A stretch of 64,000 nucleotides of DNA from Crocinitomicaceae bacterium (GTDB lineage: Bacteria; Bacteroidota; Bacteroidia; Flavobacteriales_D; Crocinitomicaceae), in the NCBI GenBank assembly GCA_029252405.1, contig JAQXBM010000002.1, forward strand, positions 1 through 64,000, in the 5' to 3' direction. The notes under the pieces are model-generated. The model worked only from the letters and a program-made list of their open reading frames with translations. It searched no databases and was not told where the DNA came from. Positions 42,707 through 51,157 of this stretch are shown here, piece after piece; the stretch's first letter is position 1; each line of letters begins with the position of its first letter. The position numbers and the translations under genes are program-made.

Positions 42707-44420
42707 ACAGACGCAAATAGGGGTGTTTTTTGGGACCATTGTTTTCATGGTGCTCATGGTCTGGATCTTTTCCGCAGGGGGAGATGAAGAACGAAAAGTA
42801 GGGAAGAAATCACGCCCAACGTTTGTCTCATCAGATTGGGAGCCTCAATATGAAATCAACGATAAAAATCCGCTTGGACTTTACCTTTTCACAACACTTA
42901 CGCAGGCGCATCTTGACAAACAACACGACGTTAAGGTCATCAACACGAGCTATGAATTAGATAGCCTGCAACAAAAGGACAGCACCGAAAAAACCTACAT
43001 GTTCGTTGGGAATTACTTCGGAATGGACCTCGATGATCTTGATTCCGTACTGAGCGATGTGCGCAGAGGGTCTCGCTTATTCATCAGTTTTGACAACCTT
43101 TACGACGAGCATTATTTTTCGCTATTCGACTCGGTTGACTTCCAGTTTGATTACGACCAAGAGGTCAATGTCTACGCGAACGGCAAGCCTCACAACATGA
43201 TCAGTCTTTATCAAAAAGATACCATCGCTAGGAAATGGTGGGCTTTTGGTAATTATGGTTTCCCAGGAGGAAGCGAAGAATTATCCTCCTTCATGGAGAT
43301 GCCGAACTTCCTCAAAGTTGAATATGGTGATGGTTACCTTTACCTGCACTCAACACCGAATTTATTCTTCAATTACCAAATCAAGCGTAAACCGGGTTAT
43401 CGCTATGCGGCCTTTGTGTTGAACAATCTTCCGAAGGATCAAGATGTTCATTTATTGGAGGTTGGGCGTCTTCCCGATGATGATGGAGAATACGATCTCG
43501 AAGACTTCTTAGAAGACAATGGCGAGGGTGACATGGAGAAGCAGGATGATAGTTTGCTTCAGTTCATTTTCAAAGAGCCAAACCTACTGACGGCCTTGTT
43601 GCTTTGTATTTTGGGACTTATTCTCTTTGTGATTTTTAGATCGAAGCGAACGCGACCTGTCGTTCCATTCATTCCAAAGAAGAAAAACATGACCATGGCA
43701 TTTGCCGAAACAATCACGTCGATTTATCTCTCGAAGAGAAACCCATACGGTTTGCTTCAAGTACAGCGGAAGAATTTTTACGATACCATTCACCGTTATT
43801 TCTTTGTTGATTTGAACCACAGAAATGGAGATCGCGAGCTGCAGATTTTGTCAGAAAAGAGCAACACGCCAATTGAAGAAATTAAGGCAATTATCGATAA
43901 GTATGAAACCAAGCAAGCCGCTTCTGTAAGCGAAGAGTTTGTGGCGAACTTGGCGAAACAACGACATGCGTTCTACCGAAGAGTAGGAATTATTTCCGAT
44001 AAATTAGTCGATCGTCTGCAAATGCGCGAAATGGTATTCAAACGCGCCATGTGGCTTCCAGCATTGATGATCCTTGTCGGTATTGTGATTGTTCTCGTCG
44101 GAATTTACTTCCTGACTACCTCAGTGGGAATTGGAATTGCGCTGTGGCCGATCGGAATGATTTTAACTACACTCGGTGTTTTACGTTTATCGAAACCGTA
44201 TCTTACCGTGACCAAAGAACACTTGACGTATTATTCTCCTTTAGCACGAAAACACGTCTTTAACCGCGCTGATTTAAATTCAACGGAAGTCCTTGGGACA
44301 GGCGTTGTTTTAAACTTTAACAACAATAGAAAATTGATTATTAACTACTGGGATTTGAGTGCGTTCGATCGGAAACAATTCGAGCGATTCGTGTCCAGAC
44401 TTCATATTCAGGAATTATGA
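42699..44420 (+). CDS. DUF4350 membrane protein
   Basis: A 573-residue protein that overlaps the DUF4129 gene by eight bases. An N-terminal helix (about 6-25) is followed by an extracytoplasmic DUF4350 domain (about 35-260; KNPLGLYLFTTLTQ, GSRLFISFDNLYDEHYF), a second membrane helix (about 288-305), a cytoplasmic helical region and two further helices near 450-490, ending in a small beta domain. DUF4350 has a GATase-like fold without known activity. It is a constant member of this gene set in Bacteroidota. Confidence 0.88.
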   Translation: MNRQTQIGVFFGTIVFMVLMVWIFSAGGDEERKVGKKSRPTFVSSDWEPQYEINDKNPLGLYLFTTLTQAHLDKQHDVKVINTSYELDSLQQKDSTEKTYMFVGNYFGMDLDDLDSVLSDVRRGSRLFISFDNLYDEHYFSLFDSVDFQFDYDQEVNVYANGKPHNMISLYQKDTIARKWWAFGNYGFPGGSEELSSFMEMPNFLKVEYGDGYLYLHSTPNLFFNYQIKRKPGYRYAAFVLNNLPKDQDVHLLEVGRLPDDDGEYDLEDFLEDNGEGDMEKQDDSLLQFIFKEPNLLTALLLCILGLILFVIFRSKRTRPVVPFIPKKKNMTMAFAETITSIYLSKRNPYGLLQVQRKNFYDTIHRYFFVDLNHRNGDRELQILSEKSNTPIEEIKAIIDKYETKQAASVSEEFVANLAKQRHAFYRRVGIISDKLVDRLQMREMVFKRAMWLPALMILVGIVIVLVGIYFLTTSVGIGIALWPIGMILTTLGVLRLSKPYLTVTKEHLTYYSPLARKHVFNRADLNSTEVLGTGVVLNFNNNRKLIINYWDLSAFDRKQFERFVSRLHIQEL

Positions 44421-45622
44421 TAAACGAAGAAAATAACAACGGGGCTAATCCGGAAAACTCGGAAAACAAAGATCATTCAAGCTACATGCCTTCGAATGAT
44501 CCAGGCGCACCAACGCCAACACCTCCGACGCCTCCATCGACACCAGACCTTCCTTCAACAGGATCGGAAACTCCGCCTGCGGCACCTGCACCTGCGGAAG
44601 ATCCATTTGCGCCGATACCTGCTCCAGAAGCTGCTCCAGCCCCGACAAATTACGGTTTTGAGCGACAAAATGCAGAGCTTTTATGGGTTGCACAAAAAGT
44701 GAACGATGTTAGAAATGAATTGGCGAAGTACATCATTGGTCAATCGGAAATGGTTGATTTATTGATGACAGGAATCTTCTCGAACGGTCACGTTCTACTT
44801 GAAGGTGCACCAGGTGTTGCGAAAACATTGTCAGCGAAAGTACTTTCGAAGTCACTTAATGTTGATTTCTCTAGAATTCAGTTCACGCCAGATATGATGC
44901 CTTCGGACGTATTGGGAACTTCCGTTTTCAACATGAAGGAATCTTCATTCTCGTTCAAAAAGGGACCAATTTTCTCAAACATCGTGCTGATTGATGAGAT
45001 TAACCGTGCTCCAGCAAAGACGCAAGCCGCTTTGTTTGAAGTAATGGAAGAACGCCAAATCACCTATGATGGTGACAAGTATCCAATGGAATTCCCGTTC
45101 TTGGTAATTGCTACGCAAAACCCAATTGATCAGGAAGGAACATACAACTTACCAGAGGCACAACTCGATCGATTCTTGTTCAAAATTAAGGTGGGATATC
45201 CAGAATTAGAAGAAGAAGAGCAAATCTTACAGCGTTACAAAAACAACATTAAAACGCCTGCGTTGGATGATATCACGGCGGTATTTAGCGCTGATGAAAT
45301 TGCCAAAATTCAAGGAGCTGTTGAAAAGGTAATTGTTGAAGACAACCTTGTGAAATACATTGCTGCGGTAACGCATAAAACAAGAAATCACGGTAAAATC
45401 TACCTTGGCGGATCACCACGTGCTTCTTTAGCGATGATCAGATCAGCGAAGGCCATGGCAGCAATTCGCGGACGTGATTTTGTAACGCCAGAGGACATTC
45501 AGTTTGTGGCAATTCACGTACTCAACCACCGTTTGATTTTAACTCCAGAAGCGGAAATGGAAGGAACAGTGGTCGAAGAAGTGATTGATGAAATCATCAA
45601 AACAATTGAAGTTCCACGTTAA
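44417..45622 (+). CDS. MoxR-family AAA+ ATPase
   Basis: A 401-residue cytoplasmic ATPase. The MoxR core (about 85-400) has Walker A GAPGVAKT, Walker B VLIDEINRAP and the sensor segment ATQNPIDQEGTY. The first 80 residues are a low-complexity Pro/Ala/Thr-rich extension (TPTPPTPPSTPDLP, APAPAEDP) not present in most MoxR proteins. MoxR ATPases act as chaperones for VWA-type partners; the next gene encodes a DUF58 protein with such a fold. The start overlaps the DUF4350 stop by four bases. Confidence 0.95.
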   Translation: MINEENNNGANPENSENKDHSSYMPSNDPGAPTPTPPTPPSTPDLPSTGSETPPAAPAPAEDPFAPIPAPEAAPAPTNYGFERQNAELLWVAQKVNDVRNELAKYIIGQSEMVDLLMTGIFSNGHVLLEGAPGVAKTLSAKVLSKSLNVDFSRIQFTPDMMPSDVLGTSVFNMKESSFSFKKGPIFSNIVLIDEINRAPAKTQAALFEVMEERQITYDGDKYPMEFPFLVIATQNPIDQEGTYNLPEAQLDRFLFKIKVGYPELEEEEQILQRYKNNIKTPALDDITAVFSADEIAKIQGAVEKVIVEDNLVKYIAAVTHKTRNHGKIYLGGSPRASLAMIRSAKAMAAIRGRDFVTPEDIQFVAIHVLNHRLILTPEAEMEGTVVEEVIDEIIKTIEVPR

Positions 45623-45638
45623 TAGATGAAAGCATAAT

Positions 45639-46970
45639 TTGAAGGTTCTTTCCAATATATATTTAACACGGTTGTTTTTCGTGGCGTTTGCAGGAGTTAT
45701 TTTGCTCTATGTGATTGCCTACGCGATTCCGTCAATTACGTTCATTGCGCACGTGACTCTTGCGTCCTTGTTTGGTTTGACGATGCTCGATATTCTATTG
45801 GTTTTCTCGAATAGAGAGCCATTGAAAGTTGAACGCGAAGTACAGGATCGTTTGAATCTTGGAGATGCGAACGAAGTGGCATTGACGATTACGAATTTGG
45901 GTGCACAACCGATCAACTTCACAATGATTGAAGGATACCCGAATGAAATGCAAGATCGCTCCTCAGAATTAAAAGGAACGCTGCTCGGGAATACCTACAA
46001 GTCGTTCAATTATACCTTCACTCCGAAGGCAAGAGGAACGTTTGAGTTTGGCGATGTGTTCATCATCATCCGCTCCTTGTTCTTCATGGCGTCAAGAAGA
46101 ATAGATTTTCCTTTGTCGCAATCGATTGAAGTGTATCCGTCGGTATTGCAAATGAAAAAGTACGAATTGCTCGTTTTCCAACAGCAAAAGACAAGCATGG
46201 GAATCAAGAAGATTCGCCGACTTGGAAACAATAGCGAATTCGAACAGATCAAAAGCTACGTTCAGGGAGATGGAATCCGAACGATCAACTGGAAAGCGAC
46301 AAGTCGACGGAACGAGTTGATGGTAAATCAATACCAAGAGGAAAAGTCGCAAAGCATTTACTGTATTTTGGATAAAAGCCGAAGCATGCAAATGGAGTTT
46401 GATAACCTTTCCATGCTCGATTACTCGATTAATTCAGCGCTTGTTTTCTCGAACATTGCTCTCAGAAAAGGAGACCGCGCTGGACTGATTACCTACTCTG
46501 ATAAAATTGGAACGATGCTCGCTGCGGATAAATCTTCGGGGCAAATGCGCCGCATTCAAGAGTCATTGTTCAACCAAAAAACACACTACAAGGAGGGAAA
46601 CTACGAAGTATTGTACAATTCCATCCGAAGAACAATTAAGCAACGTGCCCTGTTGATGTTATTCACCAATTTCGAAACGGAGTTCGCTATGCGACGTGCA
46701 CTTCCTATGCTTCGCAGGTTGAATCAAAAGCACGTCTTAGTGGTTGTCTTCTTCCAAAACAGCGAGCTGCAAGAATTAGCGTATAAACCATCAAAATCTA
46801 TTCAAGAGGTGTATCAATCCACCGTTGCAGAACGAATGATTTCCTTGAAATCCAAAATGGCACGTGAATTGCGCCAAAATGGTATCCAAGCGGTTCTTAC
46901 ACTTCCAGAAGATTTGTCGATCAATACAATCAATAAGTACCTGGAATTGAAGGCGAAAGGAGCACTTTAA
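45639..46970 (+). CDS. DUF58 (VWA-like) protein
   Basis: A 443-residue protein starting at TTG (45639), 16 bases after the MoxR stop. Two N-terminal membrane helices (about 9-50) precede a beta domain and the DUF58 region, whose VWA-like part (about 240-430) has a metal-binding DKSRSMQ motif and the conserved GIRTINWKATSRRNELMV segment (in parts). DUF58 proteins are the usual partners of MoxR ATPases. It is the last gene of the five-gene unit. Confidence 0.93.
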   Translation: MKVLSNIYLTRLFFVAFAGVILLYVIAYAIPSITFIAHVTLASLFGLTMLDILLVFSNREPLKVEREVQDRLNLGDANEVALTITNLGAQPINFTMIEGYPNEMQDRSSELKGTLLGNTYKSFNYTFTPKARGTFEFGDVFIIIRSLFFMASRRIDFPLSQSIEVYPSVLQMKKYELLVFQQQKTSMGIKKIRRLGNNSEFEQIKSYVQGDGIRTINWKATSRRNELMVNQYQEEKSQSIYCILDKSRSMQMEFDNLSMLDYSINSALVFSNIALRKGDRAGLITYSDKIGTMLAADKSSGQMRRIQESLFNQKTHYKEGNYEVLYNSIRRTIKQRALLMLFTNFETEFAMRRALPMLRRLNQKHVLVVVFFQNSELQELAYKPSKSIQEVYQSTVAERMISLKSKMARELRQNGIQAVLTLPEDLSINTINKYLELKAKGAL

Positions 46971-47072
46971 TCAGAAGCATAACATCTTCTTGCCAATCAA
47001 GAAAGTGTAATAAATGGGTCTTACTTTTTCAAAGATGTTACTTTATCCAGAAACCGCATTAGATATATAGTA

Positions 47073-47687
47073 ATGAACGTTTTAATGATCAAAAGAACGA
47101 TGATTCAGTATTTAAAATTTGCAGTAATTGCGTTGGCTTTTTCATCTTGTGCACAAACAGGAGATAATGATTTAGATCCAATTGTTGAAGCAGAGGTTCC
47201 TCAAACACCACTTTTAGAGCAAGTTCGAGCAAACAATTATTCAGCAAAGAACTTGGAAATCTTGATTGATAAATCAGATTACACGCTTCAAGTCTATCAC
47301 AAAGATTCCTTGTTGATTACCTATCCATGTGTCTTCGGATTCGATGCGGTAAGCGACAAAATGAAAGAAGGCGATGGAGCAACGCCAGAAGGAGAATTTG
47401 GTATCAGAAGCATGTACCCGCATAAAAGCTGGGAGTATTTTATTTGGATTGATTATCCAAATGCAGAGTCTTGGAGTCGTTTCAGAAAGCGCAAGGCAGA
47501 TGGAACCATCGAAAGCAGCGCGACCATTGGCGGAGAAGTTGGAATTCATGGCGTTCCCGAAGGAACAGACGACATGATCGCCAACAGAACGAACTGGACA
47601 TTGGGCTGCATTTCCTTAACGAATAAGCACATTACTGACTTGTACAAATCGATTAACTCTTCGACGAAAATCAAAATTATTCCGTAA
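47073..47687 (+). CDS. L,D-transpeptidase (YkuD) lipoprotein
   Basis: A 204-residue lipoprotein (lipobox AFSSC, cysteine near residue 26). The YkuD domain (about 58-204) has the catalytic motifs GIHGVPEG and LGCISLTN with the nucleophilic cysteine near residue 180. These enzymes make 3-3 crosslinks in peptidoglycan or attach proteins to it. It seems monocistronic; the 102-base gap upstream contains no clear -7 box. Confidence 0.92.
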   Translation: MNVLMIKRTMIQYLKFAVIALAFSSCAQTGDNDLDPIVEAEVPQTPLLEQVRANNYSAKNLEILIDKSDYTLQVYHKDSLLITYPCVFGFDAVSDKMKEGDGATPEGEFGIRSMYPHKSWEYFIWIDYPNAESWSRFRKRKADGTIESSATIGGEVGIHGVPEGTDDMIANRTNWTLGCISLTNKHITDLYKSINSSTKIKIIP

Positions 47688-47786
47688 AAGAGAGCAAAAA
47701 GCGACGGATTCAGTTAAGATTCTGTCATTAATTTTTTTTGCTAGCTCTTTCTTCTTAGCTTTAGTTTGAATCTAAAAACTTAGAGT

Positions 47787-50387
47787 ATGAAAACAACACT
47801 ACTTTCACTGATAAGCTCTGCCGTGATTTCCTTCGGCGGATTTTCTCAGGCAGAATTGACAATTACGGCGCCAACCGCCAATACATCGACGACACTTCGA
47901 GCCCCCAATGGGACAACAGCCCATACAACTGTTCGGGGGGTGATTATCATTCCAGCGTCTGAGTTAGCGTCTATTCCTCCGGGAACAACGATCACAAAAT
48001 TGAGCATGTTAATGAATGCTGGAGCGACACCCGGACCTGCAGGAGGAAACATACAATTCTACCTGGAAAACACGGGAGACGTAACCAATTTGAAATCTAC
48101 GAATTGGGCAACAGTTATCACGCCAATGACAAGTGTGTACAATGGACCGTATTCAGTTCCAGATGTTGCAGGACCAACAGCCGATGTGACACTCACAACT
48201 GGGTTTGTTTACACAGGTGGTTCTGTTTATGCCGCGTACGATTATCTCGGTTCGACCTTTACGACAACCGCAGGTTCATATAGCGCCAATAACTCTATCA
48301 CAGGTGGATGGCTAGGGCAAGTGGATCCAACCACAACCCCTCCAGCGACATTAGGTCAAACATCTTCTTGGAGACCTTGTTTCAACTTTACGTTTACCAA
48401 TCCATTCACGAACGAATTAAACGTTGCTGGATTAGCAGGAGAAAAAGGAATTTTGAACCGTAATCTTCAATCAACTCAAACGGTAACTTCGTTTATTGCG
48501 AATACTTCGCAGACTGCGCTTACGAATGTTCCAGTAACGCTAACAGTAACAGGAGCCAATCCTTATACCAACACGCAGACGGTCCCCTCGGTTCCTGCAG
48601 GTGGAACGGAAACGGTTCTGTTTACAGCAGTACCTTCCGATAACTTAGGGGCTCAAACGCTTACGGTAAGTATTCCTGCCGATCAGTTGCCATTGAATAA
48701 TTCACAGACCTTTGATCAACAAGTTCAATGTGACACGATCAGTTACGCACAAAGTCCAGTTCAATCTGGTGGCGTCGGATTTAATACTGGAGCGGGACTT
48801 ATTGCCAATCGCCATGAAATTCCATCGGGTGTTTTTACGAATGTGAAAAGCGTTTCAAATTACTTCCCAAATAATGCGGCTATCACGGGTAATACATTGC
48901 AAGGATTTCTTCTAGACGGCAATGGAGTCATTATCGATTCGACAAGTCTGATTACAACCACAGCAGCAATGTTGGGTACAAAGCAAGACTTTGACTTCCT
49001 CAATGGCGCAATCGATGTTTCGGGAGATACAATCTACGTTGGTTTCCGACAATCGGCCAATGCAACAACTGGATATTTCCCATTTGCGAACCAGGACAAC
49101 TCTTATGTTGATCCTATTGCGGCCGTCACTTTCCCTCTTTTCGGTGGGGCACCTGCACCTCTTGGTTCAGGTTTGGGCTACATGATGATTGATGCAACGC
49201 TTACATTTGATGATTTCCCAGTTCCGAACAGCTCAGCGAACGGTGTTGTATGTTTGAACTCAACATTGGATATTACGCCTCAGCTAGGAGCATCGAGTTA
49301 CGAATTTTTCGTGGATGGAGCGAGTGTGCAAAGCGGACCAAGTGCAACTTATACGACTGGACCTCTCACAGCAACAACTACCATTTATGTAGAGATTTCA
49401 AACGGTGCGTGCCCAATAGCTAGTAGCGTTGATACGATTACTGTTGCCAGCGCATTGATTAACAACCTTACTGTGGGACTCTGTCCTGGTCAGACGTTCA
49501 CGCTTGGTACTCAGACTTTGTCAACTGCAGGGTCTTATACGGATACGCTTCCATCGGTAGCTGGTTGTGATAGTATTATCAATTTAACGCTGACGAATGC
49601 TACGCCAACAACGAGTACTTTAAATGAGTCTATTTGTCAAGGTCAATCCTTCACATTTGGAACTCAAACGGTTTCAACGGCAGGAACATACACTGAGGTT
49701 ATCCAGAATGCTGCTGGGTGTGACAGTACAATTACACTCAACTTAACAGTTAATCAACCTACGTCTTCGAACATCTCATTGATCGTATGTGAAAATGTGT
49801 ACCAGTTTGGGACTCAAACATTAACTACGGGAGGTACTTACACAGAAACCTTCCAGAGTGCAGCAGGTTGTGACAGTGTAGTTACACTCGACTTGACCTT
49901 GAATCCACCAATCTCAGTGACGGCATTCGCATCTGGAACGAATATTACTGCAACAGCTTCGGCATCAGTAGATACGTATCAGTGGATTGATTGTGCAACG
50001 AATGACCCAGTAGCAGGAGCAACATCAGCTTCTTTCGATCCTACTGCGAATGGATCTTACGCCGTGATCGTGGGGAACCCAGCAGGTTGTATTGACACTT
50101 CGAACTGTGCTACAGTGAGCACAATTGGATTGGACGAGCAATTGTTGGATGCTTCGATTCAAGTGTATCCAAATCCAGCGGTGAGTTCGATTAACATTAT
50201 TTCAAGTGATGCACAAATCTTGAGTTACGTAGTAACGGACATGAACGGACGCGAGGTAACGAGAGAAACAATTGATTCAAGTGTGACTGAAATAGAACTC
50301 TCATTAGAATCAATCAGCGAAGGAACGTACATTTTGGAAGTGGAAACAACCAAAGGAAAAGTTTACAAGCCCTTCGTTAAGAAATGA
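47787..50387 (+). CDS. T9SS cargo protein with repeated cysteine-containing modules
   Basis: An 866-residue exported protein: a signal peptide (ending FGGFSQ), a beta-rich N-terminal half (about 21-480) containing an Ig-like segment (TNVPVTLTVTGANPY), three related modules of about 50 residues with GTQTLSTAGSYT and AGCDS cores (about 560-705), a further beta segment and a type A T9SS sorting domain (about 790-866; VYPNPAVSSINI, ending VYKPFVKK). No catalytic domain is seen; adhesin or matrix protein is a reasonable guess. It ends at a strong terminator. Confidence 0.88.
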   Translation: MKTTLLSLISSAVISFGGFSQAELTITAPTANTSTTLRAPNGTTAHTTVRGVIIIPASELASIPPGTTITKLSMLMNAGATPGPAGGNIQFYLENTGDVTNLKSTNWATVITPMTSVYNGPYSVPDVAGPTADVTLTTGFVYTGGSVYAAYDYLGSTFTTTAGSYSANNSITGGWLGQVDPTTTPPATLGQTSSWRPCFNFTFTNPFTNELNVAGLAGEKGILNRNLQSTQTVTSFIANTSQTALTNVPVTLTVTGANPYTNTQTVPSVPAGGTETVLFTAVPSDNLGAQTLTVSIPADQLPLNNSQTFDQQVQCDTISYAQSPVQSGGVGFNTGAGLIANRHEIPSGVFTNVKSVSNYFPNNAAITGNTLQGFLLDGNGVIIDSTSLITTTAAMLGTKQDFDFLNGAIDVSGDTIYVGFRQSANATTGYFPFANQDNSYVDPIAAVTFPLFGGAPAPLGSGLGYMMIDATLTFDDFPVPNSSANGVVCLNSTLDITPQLGASSYEFFVDGASVQSGPSATYTTGPLTATTTIYVEISNGACPIASSVDTITVASALINNLTVGLCPGQTFTLGTQTLSTAGSYTDTLPSVAGCDSIINLTLTNATPTTSTLNESICQGQSFTFGTQTVSTAGTYTEVIQNAAGCDSTITLNLTVNQPTSSNISLIVCENVYQFGTQTLTTGGTYTETFQSAAGCDSVVTLDLTLNPPISVTAFASGTNITATASASVDTYQWIDCATNDPVAGATSASFDPTANGSYAVIVGNPAGCIDTSNCATVSTIGLDEQLLDASIQVYPNPAVSSINIISSDAQILSYVVTDMNGREVTRETIDSSVTEIELSLESISEGTYILEVETTKGKVYKPFVKK
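49478..49905 (+). repeat. Three coding repeats within the T9SS cargo gene
   Basis: Three copies encode a module beginning with cysteine (CPGQTFTLGTQTLS, CQGQSFTFGTQTVS, CENVYQFGTQTLTT) and ending AGCDS followed by a strand. The paired cysteines in each module could form a disulfide. Copies start near 49480, 49630 and 49785. Confidence 0.8.
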
Positions 50388-50410
50388 CAAGAAAGGCAAT
50401 CTATTAATTA

Positions 50411-50442
50411 GGAGGCTCCAAGGAATTGGGGCCTCTTTTTTT
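50411..50442 (+). terminator. Terminator of the T9SS cargo gene
   Basis: The stem GAGGCTCC/GGGGCCTC (50412-50419 with 50428-50435, one G-T pair) is followed by seven T. Confidence 0.85.
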
Positions 50443-50447
50443 GCGCA

Positions 50448-50480
50448 TAAAAAAAACCGTACAACTTAATGCACGGTCTT
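50448..50480 (-). terminator. Terminator of the lipocalin-like gene
   Basis: The stem ACCGTGCA/TGTACGGT (50456-50463 with 50470-50477, one G-T pair) is followed on the minus strand by eight T. It stands back to back with the previous terminator. Confidence 0.85.
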
Positions 50481-50500
50481 TAATAAGATTGAATCAACGC

Positions 50501-50932
50501 TTATTGAGCATTGTATTCGATAGTTGTTGTTGTTTCAGTACCCAAAATAGATCCTGTTTGTCTCAACTTCAATTCTTTGTTTTTCAATTTGATGATATCC
50601 CACGTGTCAACAGTGCTTCCTTCCGTCAACAAAAGTTGAGTTTTGTCAGAGTTGAATCCCCAAGTACCAGTCGTTGTTGAAGCTGGGAAAGGACTAATTG
50701 TAACTACGTTTGTGAACGTACCGTCTTTTTCAATTGTCAATTCTGAAGTGTTTGATGAAGTGTTACCCGCAGCAGTTTCATACACGTATGATGAAGACAC
50801 CCATGAATTTGTAACACGCATTTTTGCAGTCAAAAGTGAGATGTTCGCTCCTTCTTCGTATTTATCACATGCTGTGAATGAAATCGCAACGATGAAAAGG
50901 AACGCAAGTTTAGTTAATGTTGATTTAATCAT
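50501..50932 (-). CDS. Lipocalin-like lipoprotein
   Basis: A 143-residue lipoprotein from the ATG at 50932, where the signal begins (lipobox FTAC); the frame is open 18 codons further but that stretch precedes the signal and would overlap the promoter region. The mature part reads as a small beta-barrel (ELTIEKDGTFTNVV, TGTWGFNSDKTQLLLTEG, KNKELKLRQTG), like the lipocalin-like proteins common in Bacteroidota. Ligand unknown. Confidence 0.8.
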   Translation of the reverse strand: MIKSTLTKLAFLFIVAISFTACDKYEEGANISLLTAKMRVTNSWVSSSYVYETAAGNTSSNTSELTIEKDGTFTNVVTISPFPASTTTGTWGFNSDKTQLLLTEGSTVDTWDIIKLKNKELKLRQTGSILGTETTTTIEYNAQ

Positions 50933-50963
50933 TTTTAATAAGATTGATGGTTGATTTATGATG

Positions 50964-50971
50964 CAAAAATA
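50964..50971 (-). promoter_or_regulatory. -7 box (TATTTTTG) for the lipocalin-like gene
   Basis: A perfect TAnnTTTG match on the minus strand, 31 bases before the ATG at 50932. It lies inside the longer open frame, which argues for the shorter start. Confidence 0.5.
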
Positions 50972-51122
50972 CAGAATACGAAGCAAATGCCCGACTGATG
51001 CTCGAACATTGTTTAATGTTCAAACGGTTTATTTGGGTGTGAACATTAATTTTTAGTGCCTGAAGACCAGTGGAAACAGGAGATGTCGCACAGATTTGCG
51101 CGTCAACATTAAACAAGTTCAG

Positions 51123-51130
51123 TATATTTG
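51123..51130 (+). promoter_or_regulatory. -7 box (TATATTTG) for the carboxyltransferase gene
   Basis: A perfect TAnnTTTG match, 27 bases before the ATG at 51158. A TTG about 24 bases further upstream might be the -33 element. Confidence 0.55.
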
Positions 51131-51157
51131 TTCGCACTCGATCAATAGTGAAAAGCA

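Noticed and set aside
46981-47010. TTCTTG/CAAGAA hairpin as the terminator of the MoxR/DUF58 unit
   Set aside because: The stem is only six AT-rich pairs and has no T run.
49478-49905. Repeats that could suggest a CRISPR array
   Set aside because: There are only three degenerate copies, they are in frame within a T9SS cargo gene, and there are no cas genes.
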